A stretch of DNA of 64,000 bases from Planococcus koreensis (GCF_004761975.1 NZ_RQII01000060.1:1-64000), one strand, 5' to 3'. Shown: positions 9,144-19,202, counted from the stretch's first letter. Notes: generated by a model from the sequence alone, not told the origin. Program-made: numbers and translations.

Positions 9144-10126
9144 TGGCAGTTATGAATTATATTGACGCCATCACGCTTGCCATGAAAGAAGAAATGGAAC
9201 GTGACGAAAATGTTTTCGTTATTGGCGAAGACGTCGGCAAAAAAGGCGGCGTGTTCAAAGCGACGCAAGGCCTCTACGATCAATTCGGTGAAGACCGCGT
9301 TGTCGATGCACCACTTGCAGAATCGGCGATTGCCGGAGTTGCAATCGGAGCAGCGATGTACGGCATGCGCCCAATAGCGGAATTCCAGTTTGCGGATTTC
9401 ATCATGCCGGCTGTCAACCAAATCATTTCGGAAGCATCGCGCATCCGTTACCGCTCAAACAACGACTGGTCATGCCCGATCGTGTTCCGTGCGCCATTCG
9501 GCGGCGGCGTCCACGGCGCGTTGTACCATTCGCAATCGGTGGAAGCCGTTTTCGCAAACCAGCCTGGTTTGAAAATCGTCATTCCGTCGACTCCATACGA
9601 TGCAAAAGGATTATTGAAAGCGGCCATCCGCGACGAAGATCCGGTTATGTTTTTCGAACACAAACGTGCTTACCGCCTGATCAAAGGCGAAGTGCCTGAA
9701 GAAGATTACACGATTGAAATCGGCAAAGCCGATGTGAAACGCGAAGGCGACGACATCACAGTCATCACTTACGGGCTGGCTGTGCATTTCGCGCTGCAAG
9801 CGGCAGAACGCCTTGCTGAGGACGGCATTTCCGCCCACATCCTGGACCTGCGCACAATTTACCCATTGGACAAAGAAGGCATCATCGAAGCCGCTAAGAA
9901 AACCGGCAAAGTCCTTCTTGTCACAGAAGACAATAAAGAAGGAAGCATCATCGGGGAAGTAGCGGCGATCATCGCTGAAAACTGCCTATTCGACCTCGAT
10001 GCTCCGATCAAGCGCCTGGCTGGCCCAGACGTTCCCGCAATGCCATACGCGCCGACCATGGAGAAATTCTTCATGATCAACCCGGACAAAGTTGAGAAAG
10101 CAATGCGTGAGTTAGCGGAATTCTAA
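9143..10126 (+). CDS. bkdAB: 2-oxoisovalerate dehydrogenase E1 beta subunit
   Basis: 327 residues, the transketolase-like beta chain of E1 (Transket_pyr plus C-terminal domain). Early GEDVGKKGGVFKAT and DAPLAESAIAG are characteristic, and the length is standard. The E1 tetramer forms with BkdAA encoded directly upstream (one-base overlap, AAGGAGG site inside bkdAA). It is followed by a 154-bp gap holding a structured repeat before bkdB, unusual inside an operon. Confidence 0.93.
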   Translation: MAVMNYIDAITLAMKEEMERDENVFVIGEDVGKKGGVFKATQGLYDQFGEDRVVDAPLAESAIAGVAIGAAMYGMRPIAEFQFADFIMPAVNQIISEASRIRYRSNNDWSCPIVFRAPFGGGVHGALYHSQSVEAVFANQPGLKIVIPSTPYDAKGLLKAAIRDEDPVMFFEHKRAYRLIKGEVPEEDYTIEIGKADVKREGDDITVITYGLAVHFALQAAERLAEDGISAHILDLRTIYPLDKEGIIEAAKKTGKVLLVTEDNKEGSIIGEVAAIIAENCLFDLDAPIKRLAGPDVPAMPYAPTMEKFFMINPDKVEKAMRELAEF

Positions 10127-10128
10127 AC

Positions 10129-10256
10129 AAGAAAAGCGGAAGCGCCTGTCAAGTCCCGACAGGCTTAAGGCAGAACACCGAAGCGGCATGTTTTCAGCCG
10201 TACAGGTGGGCTGACTTAAGACCCCGAGGGACTGGGCGCTGAAGCTGGACAATAAG
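10129..10256. repeat. Dispersed structured repeat inserted within the bkd operon
   Basis: The segment AAGCGGAAGCGCCTGTCAAG through GGGCGCTGAAGCTGGAC has complementary ends (GCGCC / GGGCGC) and internal short stems (CCTGTC/GACAGG). It resembles the dispersed non-coding repeats that I recall in many Bacillus, Geobacillus and Planococcaceae genomes. It separates bkdAB from bkdB and may act as an RNA processing or attenuation element. Only one copy is seen in this window. Confidence 0.5.
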
Positions 10257-10280
10257 CATATCAAACAAGGAGGAATCCCT

Positions 10281-11627
10281 TTGGCTATTGAGAACATCAA
10301 AATGCCCCAGCTTGGCGAAAGTGTCACAGAAGGCACCATTGAAAAATGGCTTGTCGCTCCTGGCGACCACGTCAATAAATATGATTCGCTGGCGGAAGTC
10401 AATACAGATAAAGTAACGGCAGAAGTCCCTTCTTCGTTTACCGGCATCATCAAGGAATTGCTTGCTGCAGAGGGCGAAACTCTCGCTGTCGGCGAAATCG
10501 TCTGCACAATCGAAACAGAAGGCGGCGACTCGGCTCCAGCTGAAGACGCGACACCTCAACAAGCGGACACCGGCAAAGAAAACACGATGCCTGCTGCAGA
10601 CACAGCGGTATCGAAACAACCGGCTGGCGGCAATGGCCAGTCACAACCGGTCCGCCCGTCCGGCTCGAAAGCCCGCTACTCGCCAGCAGTCCTGCGCCTT
10701 GCGCAAGACAACGACATCGATCTTGCACAAGTCGACGGTTCAGGCAATGAAGGGCGCATCACGCGCAAAGATTTGTTGAAACTGATCGAGAGCGGCAACA
10801 TCCCGAAAGCCGGCGATGCACCTGCAGCTCCTGCTCGCGAGGAAGCTCCAGCGCCTCAAGCAGCTGCACAGCAAGCACCGGCTTCAGCTCCTGCAGCGAA
10901 GTCAGCGCCGATCGAAAGCGCCCCTGGCGATATCGAAATCCCGGTAACAGGCGTCCGCCGCGCAATCGCTGCCAATATGCTGAAGAGCAAGCACGAAGCG
11001 CCGCACGCATGGATGATGATCGAAGTGGATGTCACGGACCTGGTTTCTTACCGCGATTCCATCAAAGGCGAATTCAAGAAAAAAGAAGGCTTCAACATTA
11101 CGTATTTCGCCTTTTTCGTCAAAGCCGTATCACAGGCTTTGAAAGAATTCCCGATGATGAACTCGATGTGGGCTGGCGACAAGATCATCCAGAAAAAAGA
11201 CATCAACATCTCGATCGCAGTTGCATCAGACAGCGCGTTGTTCGTGCCTGTCATCCGCAACTCAGATGAAAAGTCCGTCAAAGGCCTCGGCCGCGACATC
11301 AACGACTTGGCATTGAAAGCCCGCAACGGCAAATTGGGTTCTGCTGATATGCAGGGCGGAACGTTTACTGTCAACAACACAGGATCGTTCGGTTCTATCC
11401 AGTCAATGGGCATCATCAACCATCCGCAAGCGGCAATTCTGCAAGTCGAGTCGATCGTCAAACGCCCTATGATCATGGGCAACGGCATGATTGCAGCCCG
11501 CGACATGGTCAATTTGTGTTTGTCGCTCGACCACCGCGTGCTTGACGGACTTGTCTGTGGACAATTCCTCGGACGCGTCAAAGAAATTCTGGAAAACATG
11601 AACAAGGAAAACACTTCCGTTTATTGA
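10281..11627 (+). CDS. bkdB: Lipoamide acyltransferase E2 of the branched-chain keto acid dehydrogenase complex
   Basis: 448 residues. N-terminal lipoyl domain with the lipoylated lysine K44 in VNTDKVTAEV; a Pro/Ala-rich linker; peripheral subunit-binding domain (about 133-170, with SPAVLRLAQ and GRITRKDLL); a second long Ala/Pro linker (about 178-210); and a catalytic CAT-like domain ending in DHRVLDG with the active-site His near 418. It passes the acyl group to CoA. TTG 10281 follows AAGGAGG. Last gene of the operon, with a strong terminator at 11632. Confidence 0.93.
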   Translation: MAIENIKMPQLGESVTEGTIEKWLVAPGDHVNKYDSLAEVNTDKVTAEVPSSFTGIIKELLAAEGETLAVGEIVCTIETEGGDSAPAEDATPQQADTGKENTMPAADTAVSKQPAGGNGQSQPVRPSGSKARYSPAVLRLAQDNDIDLAQVDGSGNEGRITRKDLLKLIESGNIPKAGDAPAAPAREEAPAPQAAAQQAPASAPAAKSAPIESAPGDIEIPVTGVRRAIAANMLKSKHEAPHAWMMIEVDVTDLVSYRDSIKGEFKKKEGFNITYFAFFVKAVSQALKEFPMMNSMWAGDKIIQKKDINISIAVASDSALFVPVIRNSDEKSVKGLGRDINDLALKARNGKLGSADMQGGTFTVNNTGSFGSIQSMGIINHPQAAILQVESIVKRPMIMGNGMIAARDMVNLCLSLDHRVLDGLVCGQFLGRVKEILENMNKENTSVY

Positions 11628-11631
11628 TGGA

Positions 11632-11664
11632 AAGCCTGAAGTCTGCGGACTTCAGGCTTTTTTT
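11632..11664 (+). terminator. Terminator of the bkd operon
   Basis: AAGCCTGAAGTC / GACTTCAGGCTT, a 12-bp perfect stem with a TGCG loop and a T-run, directly after bkdB. Confidence 0.9.
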
Positions 11665-11725
11665 CCTTTTATGTCTGCGGATAGTCGGGTAAAATGAATA
11701 TAGAGACCTTTAGGGAGGGAACAGC

Positions 11726-13420
11726 TTGACTATCGAATCGATGAAAAAGACCCAATTTTCCGAACGTACATATGAAGACTGGCAGGAAGCGGCTGAAAAA
11801 GCGCTGAAAGGCAAACCGCTGGATGAAACTTTAAGAACACCGACGATAGAAGGCATCACCTTAGAACCGTTATACACAAAAGAAATGTTTGAAAAACGCG
11901 GCCATGCTGCCAAGAGCCAAGCGGCGGCTGTACAAAACGGCAAACGGCTTCCAGGCTGGTTCGTTGCCCAAGAAACCGCTTACGAAACGGCTGCGGATTT
12001 TTTAGCGGCAGCAAAAGAAGAATTGGCGCGCGGAAATGAAACGATCGTTTACACGAGCCAAAAGAATTTGCAATGGGCAGATGCAGAATTAGAAGAGCTC
12101 GCTGGTCTCATCGTTACGCATCCGCTGTACTTCAAATTGGGATCCGACGATAACGGCATCTTGCGGGTTTTTGATTTTATTGATGAGCAGCAGCTTTCGC
12201 ATGTGCAGGGAGCCATTCAAGCAGAGTTCCCAGTAACGGCTCCGGCGAATGTGCGCACCGTCTTGATCGATACGATCCCTGTGCACGGTGCAGGCGGCAC
12301 GATTATCCATGAACTTGGCGTGGCGCTCAGCATTTTGGCGGAAACAATGGAAACCGGCAATTTCAGCGCGCAAGCTGAAAAAATCTGGGTCCGTTTTGCA
12401 GTCGATACTCAATTTTTCCAGGAAATCGCGAAGCTCCGCGCATTCCGCGTGTTGTGGAACGCATTCTGTGAAGCATACGGCGAAAAAGCGCCAGCGGTAC
12501 CGGTCTTTACCGAGACATCGGTTCGTTCTTATTCGAAACTGGATCCATACGTCAATTTGCTGAGAGCAGGCAACTCGACTTTTTCGGCAGTCCTTGGCGG
12601 CACAAACGCGCATACGGTTCATCCGCATGATTTCTTGACGGGGCCGAACGGCAAAAGCCGCCGGATTGCGCGCAACGTCCAGCTGGTCATCAAAGAAGAA
12701 GCGCATGCGGCACATGTCCTTGACGTTTCCGCAGGCTCTTATTTCATCGAATCGCTGACACAGGAATACGTGGAAGCAGCTTGGCAGTATTTCCTTGAAA
12801 TCGAAGAAGCAGGCGGCTATGCGGAAGTCATGCAGTCAGGCTGGCTGGCGGACGATATGCAGGCGAAATGGCTGGAGCGCAAAAAGCAGATCGCTTTGCG
12901 CAACGCTTCACTGATCGGCACGAATGTCTACGCTGACCCGCAGGAAGCGGTCAAAGACGGTGCGATTGACGAAAGCCATCTGGAATACATTACAGCGAAG
13001 CGCTTAGCTGCGCCGTTTGAAAAAATGCGTGCACTCGGCAAAGAGCTGATTTTAAAAACGGCGATCGTCCACTTGGCGCCATTGAAAACGGTTAAAGCCC
13101 AATCAGATTTCGTGGTCGGTTTCCTAGCAGTCGCAGGGATCGAACCATTAATCAGCCCGGAATTGAAGACGGCGGAAGAAGTGAATAGCTTCCTCGCTGA
13201 ACATGAAATCGATTATGCCGTGTTATGCGGACCGGCTGAAGCGATCGACAGCATCCTGCCGGGCTTGCAAACGTCTGCATCAGTAGATGTGGCAGGGCGA
13301 ATTCCGAAAGAGCGCAGTGAATCTTGGAGTGAACACGGAATTACAGATTCGATTTACAACGGCAAACACATCAATTCGAAATTGGAAGCAATCTTAAGTA
13401 TCGGAAAGGGGGCCTTCTGA
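11726..13420 (+). CDS. mutA: Methylmalonyl-CoA mutase small (beta) subunit
   Basis: 564 residues, the non-catalytic partner of the B12-dependent mutase. It has the MCM TIM-barrel region but lacks the DxHxxG cobalamin signature at the C terminus, as small subunits do. TTG 11726 has an AGGGAGGGA site 6 bases upstream. mutB starts one base past its stop. Together with MutB it interconverts succinyl-CoA and (R)-methylmalonyl-CoA, the entry of propionyl units from Val/Ile into the TCA cycle. The position right after the bkd operon supports this role. Confidence 0.88.
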   Translation: MTIESMKKTQFSERTYEDWQEAAEKALKGKPLDETLRTPTIEGITLEPLYTKEMFEKRGHAAKSQAAAVQNGKRLPGWFVAQETAYETAADFLAAAKEELARGNETIVYTSQKNLQWADAELEELAGLIVTHPLYFKLGSDDNGILRVFDFIDEQQLSHVQGAIQAEFPVTAPANVRTVLIDTIPVHGAGGTIIHELGVALSILAETMETGNFSAQAEKIWVRFAVDTQFFQEIAKLRAFRVLWNAFCEAYGEKAPAVPVFTETSVRSYSKLDPYVNLLRAGNSTFSAVLGGTNAHTVHPHDFLTGPNGKSRRIARNVQLVIKEEAHAAHVLDVSAGSYFIESLTQEYVEAAWQYFLEIEEAGGYAEVMQSGWLADDMQAKWLERKKQIALRNASLIGTNVYADPQEAVKDGAIDESHLEYITAKRLAAPFEKMRALGKELILKTAIVHLAPLKTVKAQSDFVVGFLAVAGIEPLISPELKTAEEVNSFLAEHEIDYAVLCGPAEAIDSILPGLQTSASVDVAGRIPKERSESWSEHGITDSIYNGKHINSKLEAILSIGKGAF

Positions 13421-13421
13421 C

Positions 13422-15569
13422 ATGGCAAAACCGGATTTTTCTAAAGTCGATTTACAGCAATTGGACCTGGAGCCGCAAGAAGCGATCCAGCAAGAACCTT
13501 TTGAAACGAATGAAGGCATCGCCGTCAAACCGGTGTATTCAGCGCAGGACATGGATGGCACTGAAAACAGTTTGCCTGGTTTTGCACCGAATGTGCGCGG
13601 CCCTTACCCGACGATGTACGTATCGCGTCCATGGACAGTGCGCCAATATGCCGGATTTTCAACGGCTGAAGAAAGCAATGCGTTTTACCGCCGCAATTTG
13701 GCAATGGGCCAAAAAGGGCTGTCGGTTGCATTCGATTTGGCGACCCACCGCGGCTACGATTCCGACCATCCGCGCGTTGTCGGAGATGTCGGCAAAGCCG
13801 GCGTTGCCATCGACAGCGTAGAAGACATGAAAATCCTGTTTGACGGCATCCCGCTCGACCAAATGTCGGTGTCAATGACAATGAACGGCGCAGTTGTGCC
13901 GATTATGGCATTTTATATCGTTGCGGCAGAAGAGCAAGGCGTGTCGCCCGAGCAATTGGCCGGGACGATCCAGAACGATATTTTAAAAGAATACATGGTG
14001 CGCAACACGTATATCTATCCGCCTGCCATGTCGATGAAAATCATCGCGGATATCTTTAAATACACATCTGAAAAAATGCCGAAATTCAACTCGATTTCGA
14101 TTTCCGGCTACCATATCCAGGAAGCGGGAGCGACAGCCGATATTGAATTGGCATATACGCTTGCCGATGGACTGGAATACGTCCGCACCGGCCTTGCAGC
14201 GGGCATTGGCATCGATGCTTTTGCGCCGCGCCTGTCGTTCTTCTGGGGCATCGGCATGAACTATTTCATGGAAATCGCGAAAATGCGTGCAGCCCGCGCC
14301 ATCTGGTCGAAAATGATGAAATCGTTCGATCCGCAAAACGACAAATCACTCGCACTCCGGACGCATTCGCAAACTTCAGGCTGGAGCTTGACCGAGCAGG
14401 ATCCGTTCAATAACGTCACACGCACGCTGATCGAAGCGAATGCGGCGGCGATGGGGCATACCCAGTCGCTGCACACAAACGCACTTGATGAAGCGATTGC
14501 GTTGCCAACGGACTTTTCTGCCCGCATTGCCCGCAATACGCAATTGTTCCTGCAGGAAGAAACCTTGATGACGAAAGTCATCGATCCGTGGGGCGGTTCG
14601 TATTACGTCGAAGCGTTGACCAATGAATTGATGGAGAAAGCGTGGCAATTGATCGAAGAAGTGGAAGAGCTTGGCGGCATGGCGAAAGCGATTGAAACCG
14701 GCCTGCCAAAAATGCGCATCGAAGAAGCGGCTGCGAAAAAGCAGGCGCAAATCGATTCGAACGAAGAAATCATCATTGGAGTCAACCGCTACCGCTTGGA
14801 TGAGGAAGACCCGATTGATATTTTGAACATCGACAACACCATGGTGCGCAAAAAGCAGATCGAGCGCATCGAACACATGAAAGCGACGCGCGACAGCGCA
14901 AAAGTCGGCGTGGCATTGCGCCGTCTGGCAGCTGCTGCTAAAACTGGGGAAGAGAACATCCTGGAATGCGCAGTGGATGCAGCGCGCAATCGTGCGACCT
15001 TGGGTGAAATCTCGGATGCCATTGAAGAGGCATCCGGACGGCATAAGGCGGTGATCCGATCAGTGAGCGGCGTTTACAGTTCAAACTTCTCGAACCAGCA
15101 GGAAATGGAAACCGTCAAAGAAATGACGGAAGACTTTATTGAAAACGAAGGGCGCCGGCCGCGCATCCTGATTGCCAAAATGGGGCAGGACGGCCATGAC
15201 CGCGGAGCGAAAGTCATCGCGACAGCATTCGCGGACCTTGGATTTGATGTGGATATCGGGCCGTTGTTCCAGACGCCTGCCGAAACCGCGCAGCAAGCAG
15301 CAGAAAACGACGTCCACGTCATCGGGGTCAGCTCGCTGGCAGCCGGACACATGACCTTGGTGCCGGATTTGGCGGCTGAACTGAAGAAAATCGGCCGCGA
15401 AGACATTTTGATCGTTGTCGGCGGCGTCATCCCGGCACAGGATTATGAATTCCTGCGCACAAACGGAGCGAGCGCCATCTTCGGGCCCGGGACGGTCATC
15501 CCGGTTGCGGCCCAAAAAGTCATCGAAGAGATATACAGCCGCCTCGGCTATGAGGAAGTGGCCGACTGA
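13422..15569 (+). CDS. mutB: Methylmalonyl-CoA mutase large (alpha) subunit
   Basis: 715 residues, the catalytic subunit. N-terminal substrate barrel ([19 protein letters not shown] near 60-80 is typical) and a C-terminal B12-binding domain with GQDGHDRG, where H592 is the cobalt ligand, followed by GVSSLAAGH and GGVIP. Usual length is about 710-730. GGAAAGGGGG site before ATG 13422. Its TGA overlaps the ATG of meaB by one base, coupling the enzyme with its repair chaperone. Confidence 0.95.
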   Translation: MAKPDFSKVDLQQLDLEPQEAIQQEPFETNEGIAVKPVYSAQDMDGTENSLPGFAPNVRGPYPTMYVSRPWTVRQYAGFSTAEESNAFYRRNLAMGQKGLSVAFDLATHRGYDSDHPRVVGDVGKAGVAIDSVEDMKILFDGIPLDQMSVSMTMNGAVVPIMAFYIVAAEEQGVSPEQLAGTIQNDILKEYMVRNTYIYPPAMSMKIIADIFKYTSEKMPKFNSISISGYHIQEAGATADIELAYTLADGLEYVRTGLAAGIGIDAFAPRLSFFWGIGMNYFMEIAKMRAARAIWSKMMKSFDPQNDKSLALRTHSQTSGWSLTEQDPFNNVTRTLIEANAAAMGHTQSLHTNALDEAIALPTDFSARIARNTQLFLQEETLMTKVIDPWGGSYYVEALTNELMEKAWQLIEEVEELGGMAKAIETGLPKMRIEEAAAKKQAQIDSNEEIIIGVNRYRLDEEDPIDILNIDNTMVRKKQIERIEHMKATRDSAKVGVALRRLAAAAKTGEENILECAVDAARNRATLGEISDAIEEASGRHKAVIRSVSGVYSSNFSNQQEMETVKEMTEDFIENEGRRPRILIAKMGQDGHDRGAKVIATAFADLGFDVDIGPLFQTPAETAQQAAENDVHVIGVSSLAAGHMTLVPDLAAELKKIGREDILIVVGGVIPAQDYEFLRTNGASAIFGPGTVIPVAAQKVIEEIYSRLGYEEVAD

Positions 15570-16636
15570 TGGACCGCGAAAAAGGTTCCCGGCGGGTCAT
15601 GGAAGGCGTCAAAGCCAGCCACGACGGCATGAAGTCCGCGCCGCGCAAGAAATTCAAAAAACCGCAGGCGCAAGGCTCCAAAACCGCTGAACTGGCTGAA
15701 GGGGTGCTGGGCGGATCGCGCATCCACTTGGGCAAAGCGATCACGCTGCTGGAAAGTTCGAATCCGCAAGACAAGCAAACGGGGCAGGATTTGCTGAACC
15801 GGCTGCTGCCGCATACCGGCAACAGCATCCGCATTGGCATCACCGGTGTGCCGGGAGCGGGAAAGAGCACGTTCATCGAAACCTTTGGCGAAATGCTGAC
15901 AGGGCTAGGCCATAAAGTGGCAGTGCTCGCCATCGATCCAAGTTCGTCGGTGACCGGCGGTTCGATCCTAGGGGACAAGACCCGCATGGAAAACCTGGCT
16001 CGAAACCCGAAAGCATTTATCCGGCCGTCACCTACTGCCGGTACGCTGGGAGGGGTCCACAAAAAGACCCGTGAAACGATGCTGCTGTGCGAAGCGGCGG
16101 GCTATGATGTCATTTTGGTGGAAACCGTCGGCGTCGGCCAAAGCGAAACCTTAGTGCGCGGCATGGTCGACATGTTCCTGCTGCTCGTGCTGACCGGTGC
16201 AGGGGATGAACTCCAAGGCATGAAAAAAGGCATTCTGGAACTCGCTGACGCCATCATCGTCCATAAAGCGGACAGCGACAACATGAAGCTTGCTGAAAAG
16301 ACGGTACGTGAATACAAGCAAATCCTGCATTTTCTGCAGCGCGCGACGGAAGGCTGGAAGACCCAGGCATTGCCTGCGTCTTCACTCGAACAAACAGGCA
16401 TACGTGAGATTTGGGATATGGTGAAGCAATTCGAAGACACCGTCAAAGTGAGCGGCTATTTCACCGTGCGCCGGCAGAACCAGACGAAAGACTGGTTCCG
16501 GTCGATGATCACCGATGAATTGTTGAGCCGGTTCTATAGCGACCGGGAGCGCAGCGGCAAAGTGAAAACACTGGAGCAGCAGGTCCTTAACGAAGAGCTC
16601 ACCGTATCGCAAGCCATTGCGGATTTATTCGAGTAA
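15569..16636 (+). CDS. meaB: MeaB/ArgK-type GTPase, methylmalonyl-CoA mutase chaperone
   Basis: 355 residues. G3E GTPase that gates cofactor loading and protects the mutase from inactivation. Walker A GVPGAGKS at 93-100, VAVLAIDPSSSVTGGSILGD (about 118-137), and ETVGVGQSE (switch region). The G4 motif that normally reads NKxD is HKAD here (residues 232-235). The basic N-terminal extension of about 50 residues (KSAPRKKFKK) is variable in the family. The start overlaps the mutB stop. No clear terminator follows within 70 bp. Confidence 0.9.
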   Translation: MDREKGSRRVMEGVKASHDGMKSAPRKKFKKPQAQGSKTAELAEGVLGGSRIHLGKAITLLESSNPQDKQTGQDLLNRLLPHTGNSIRIGITGVPGAGKSTFIETFGEMLTGLGHKVAVLAIDPSSSVTGGSILGDKTRMENLARNPKAFIRPSPTAGTLGGVHKKTRETMLLCEAAGYDVILVETVGVGQSETLVRGMVDMFLLLVLTGAGDELQGMKKGILELADAIIVHKADSDNMKLAEKTVREYKQILHFLQRATEGWKTQALPASSLEQTGIREIWDMVKQFEDTVKVSGYFTVRRQNQTKDWFRSMITDELLSRFYSDRERSGKVKTLEQQVLNEELTVSQAIADLFE

Positions 16637-16703
16637 GCTTTTTTGCAAGTCTTTTCAAGTCCTGCTATGATTGAAAGAGGAAATTAGAAGGAGTGGTTAA
16701 CGA

Positions 16704-17144
16704 ATGGCTATGGATTTTAACTTCATGATGAACGATATCGTTAAACAAGCGCGCCAGGAATTGGTAGACGGCGGCTATACACAATTGGAAACAGCAGAAG
16801 AGGTCAATGAAGCCTTTGCACAACCCGGCACGAGCCTTGTAATGATCAACTCGGTATGCGGCTGCGCGGGCGGCATTGCACGCCCTTCAGCTTTGCATTC
16901 CGTACATTACGACAAGCGCCCTGACCGCCTATTGACGGTTTTCGCTGGCCAAGACAAAGAAGCGACTGCGCAAGCGCGCCACATTTTCGGCGATGACCAC
17001 TTGCCGTCATCCCCATCATTCGTCTTGCTGAAAGACGGAAAAATGGTGGACGAAATCGGACGCCATGAAATCGAAGGGCATGACCCGATGTCTGTAATTA
17101 CACACATCCAGGAATTGTTCGAGAAACATTGCAACGAAATCTAA
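16704..17144 (+). CDS. brxB: Bacilliredoxin (BrxA/BrxB, YphP/YqiW family)
   Basis: 146 residues, thioredoxin-like. The signature [13 protein letters not shown] has C52 and C54 (CxC), which remove bacillithiol from S-bacillithiolated proteins. GAAGGAGTGG site before ATG 16704. In B. subtilis yqiW (brxB) follows the bkd locus in the same way, so BrxB is the better name than BrxA. Confidence 0.88.
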   Translation: MAMDFNFMMNDIVKQARQELVDGGYTQLETAEEVNEAFAQPGTSLVMINSVCGCAGGIARPSALHSVHYDKRPDRLLTVFAGQDKEATAQARHIFGDDHLPSSPSFVLLKDGKMVDEIGRHEIEGHDPMSVITHIQELFEKHCNEI

Positions 17145-17148
17145 TGCT

Positions 17149-17178
17149 AAAATGCCCCTTTTCTAGGGGCATTTTTTT
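17149..17178 (+). terminator. Terminator of brxB
   Basis: AATGCCCCT (17151-17159) / AGGGGCATT (17165-17173) followed by TTTTT, 5 bases after the brxB stop. Confidence 0.9.
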
Positions 17179-17240
17179 GTAGAAAGCGTTTTCTGCGTTC
17201 GTGAATACAAAGAGAATCTGGCTGAAAAGAGGGGTGGAAC

Positions 17241-18224
17241 ATGAAACTGAAGCGTTTTTCAATTGGCTACCGGACGATGAAGACAGCAGCCGGGGCCGCG
17301 ATTGCGATATACCTGGCGCAGCTTTTGCAATTGGATTATTATGTATCAGCAGGCATACTGGCAATTCTTTGCATTCAACCGACAAAGAAGAAATCCATCC
17401 GTGCAGCGTTTTCGCGTTTTGTCGCAAGCCTCATTGGCATCATGTTCGCATTCGTCTTTTTTGAAGGCATTGCCTACCACCCAATGGTCTTTGGCATTCT
17501 GATCTTATTGTTCATACCCGTCCTGGTGTCGCTACGGTTTTCCGACGGCTTTGTGTCAAGCGCCGTCATTTTGCTGCACATCTACGACTCGAAAAATTTG
17601 ACGAGCGGCCTTTTTCTCAACGAAATCGTTCTGATGGCCGTCGGTTTCGGTACCGCACTTGCCGTCAATGTCTACATGCCCAGCATCGAGAAAAAACTGG
17701 ACGATTACCGTAATCAAATCGAGAACCTGTATTCAACAATCTTCAAAGAAATTGCCATTTACCTGCGCCAAGGCGAGTCTTCGTGGAGCGGCGCTGAGCT
17801 GATGGAAAGCGAAAAGCTGGTGAAAAAAGCAAAAGCGCTCGCCTATCAGGATGTTGAAAATCACGTCACCCGGCTCGAGAACAAATACTATCGTTATTTC
17901 GACATGCGCGAGCAGCAGCTCGACATCATCGAGCGCATCCTGCCAAAAATCACCGAACTGCCTGCCGAAGTCGGGCAATCCCACTTGGTGGCGGAATTTC
18001 TGGAGGATTTAGCCGCGCACGTCCATTCTGGCAACACCGCTGACCAATACCTCGGCAAACTCGATGCAGTGAAAGCGGACTTCGCCAAAATGCCGCTGCC
18101 GGACAACCATGAAAAGTTTCTGGCAATGGCTGCGCTGTACCAAGTAATCGAGGAAATGGAAAGCTACCTGGAGATCAAGTCGTCTTATCAAGGGTTCACC
18201 AATAAAAAACCAGCGGAAGCCTGA
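17241..18224 (+). CDS. yqjA: Aromatic acid exporter family / FUSC-like membrane protein (YqjA)
   Basis: 327 residues. Four to five hydrophobic segments in the first 145 residues (for example 17-50, 55-78 and 83-110), then a long soluble helical C-terminal half, the DUF939 plus C-terminal domain pattern. Putative exporter of aromatic acids; substrate unknown. ATG 17241 after GAGGGGTGGAAC. B. subtilis yqjA is also downstream of yqiW. The terminator stem overlaps its stop codon. Confidence 0.8.
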   Translation: MKLKRFSIGYRTMKTAAGAAIAIYLAQLLQLDYYVSAGILAILCIQPTKKKSIRAAFSRFVASLIGIMFAFVFFEGIAYHPMVFGILILLFIPVLVSLRFSDGFVSSAVILLHIYDSKNLTSGLFLNEIVLMAVGFGTALAVNVYMPSIEKKLDDYRNQIENLYSTIFKEIAIYLRQGESSWSGAELMESEKLVKKAKALAYQDVENHVTRLENKYYRYFDMREQQLDIIERILPKITELPAEVGQSHLVAEFLEDLAAHVHSGNTADQYLGKLDAVKADFAKMPLPDNHEKFLAMAALYQVIEEMESYLEIKSSYQGFTNKKPAEA

Positions 18225-18240
18225 GCTTCCGCTGGTTTCA
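18208..18240 (+). terminator. Terminator hairpin overlapping the yqjA stop
   Basis: AAACCAGCGGAAGC / GCTTCCGCTGGTTT, a 14-bp perfect stem with a CTGA loop. The following T-run is short (TTT C). Confidence 0.75.
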
Positions 18241-18309
18241 GGTAGTAGACAAATAAATATTTAGGTTAGTTAAAGAATAAAAAGTCACTTCATCTTAGGT
18301 ATACCGGAT

Positions 18310-18432
18310 TCTGCGCTCCATGCGGACGCTTTCCGCGGACGAAGCGCTGAGCCTCCTCGTCGCAAGCTCCTGCGGGGTCTCATCACTCCGTTCTTCCGCA
18401 GGAGTCGCCGCATTACGCTCCGAATCCTGGAG
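18310..18432 (+). repeat. Dispersed GC-rich repeat, copy 1 (forward)
   Basis: Contains GCGGACGCTTTCCGCGGACG, GCCTCCTCGTCGC, CTCCTGCGGGGTCT and CCGCAGGAGTCGCCGC in order. The same series occurs in reverse at 18495-18610. Non-coding; this type of repeat is familiar from Planococcaceae and Bacillaceae intergenic regions. Confidence 0.65.
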
Positions 18433-18494
18433 AGAATGCTTACGAAAAGTGGATGAGTTGGTTACTCTCTTTAATTAGAACTACATGTTAACAA

Positions 18495-18610
18495 CCGGTC
18501 TGGCCACGAAGACTCCTGTGGGACAGCGAAGGCTGAAGACCCCGCAGGAACGTCAGTGACGAGGAGGCTGAAGCTGAGCCCACGGAAAGCGAAGTGGCCA
18601 GAACGGTTGG
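18495..18610 (-). repeat. Dispersed GC-rich repeat, copy 2 (reverse)
   Basis: Read on the minus strand it gives CTTTCCGTGGGCTCAGC, CAGCCTCCTCGTCACTG, CCTGCGGGGTCTTCAGCC and CACAGGAGTC, in the same order as copy 1. The two copies face each other across about 60 bp, so the region could form a large hairpin. Confidence 0.6.
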
Positions 18611-18749
18611 CGTATACAAAGTTATTCTTTTTGATCAGATTTTGTCTACAGTCTGAAACTAGTGAAAGCATAGGCTTCGGCTGGTTTTATTGTTGACAGG
18701 CTTTTCATTTTGCTCCAGGCGCAAGCCCGCAGGAAAGAAATTGGCCGAA

Positions 18750-18852
18750 GGTCTTTCGGCCAATTCTTTGCGACGAAGCTAGCGCAGCGATGCAACGGTT
18801 TTTCATGTCCCGAAGCTAGCGAAGCGTTGCAGGGACAGGAGCATATGTTTTA
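18750..18852 (-). repeat. Dispersed repeat family B, copy 1
   Basis: On the minus strand: CTCCTGTCCCTGCAACGCTT, CGCTAGCTTCGGGACATGAA, CCGTTGCATCGCTGCGCTAG, then CTTCGTCGCAAAG. The same sequence order is present at 28458-28580. A perfect hairpin AATTGGCCGAA/TTCGGCCAATT lies next to it at about 18740-18765. The 18225-18940 gap holds these repeats and no gene. Confidence 0.6.
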
Positions 18853-18901
18853 GTGGGGCTACTTTGTGCAATATCGATATTAATATATGGCATATCCAAA
18901 G

Positions 18902-18935
18902 AAACCCCCAACAGAATTTTCTGTTGGGGGTTTCA
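18902..18935. terminator. Terminator of the Prli42-like gene (minus strand)
   Basis: AAACCCCCAACAGAA / TTCTGTTGGGGGTTT, a 15-bp perfect stem immediately past the stop of the small minus-strand gene, with a TTTCTTTGG tail on the minus strand. Confidence 0.8.
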
Positions 18936-18940
18936 AATAC

Positions 18941-19036
18941 TTATACGATAAAGCTAAGGCCCATTAACAATGATGACAAAAGCATCAAGGCGATCATGGA
19001 GTAGACAACAATTTTGCGGAAAGCTTGGTTTCTCAT
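18941..19036 (-). CDS. prli42: Prli42-like stressosome-associated membrane peptide
   Basis: A 31-residue protein: a basic start (MRNQAFRKIVVYSMIALM) and then one hydrophobic segment to the C terminus (MLLSSLLMGLSFIV). This matches my recollection of Prli42, the miniprotein that anchors the stressosome protein RsbR to the membrane in Listeria and is kept across Bacilli. AAAGGAGCAATTTGTTA gives a strong Shine-Dalgarno before ATG 19036. It is divergent from mce and followed by its own terminator. Confidence 0.75.
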   Translation of the reverse strand: MRNQAFRKIVVYSMIALMLLSSLLMGLSFIV

Positions 19037-19202
19037 TAACAAATTGCTCCTTTATACCGTTTTAGTCTTTAGAGAAATGATAGCATATTTCCAAAAACAT
19101 TTATAGGGAGAGCTTTTAAGGCGCGAAATGTGGCGCAACAGCTAGAGTTTTGCCGGCCAAATCTGTACAATAAAATAGAACATACTAAAGGGGATGAAAA
19201 AG

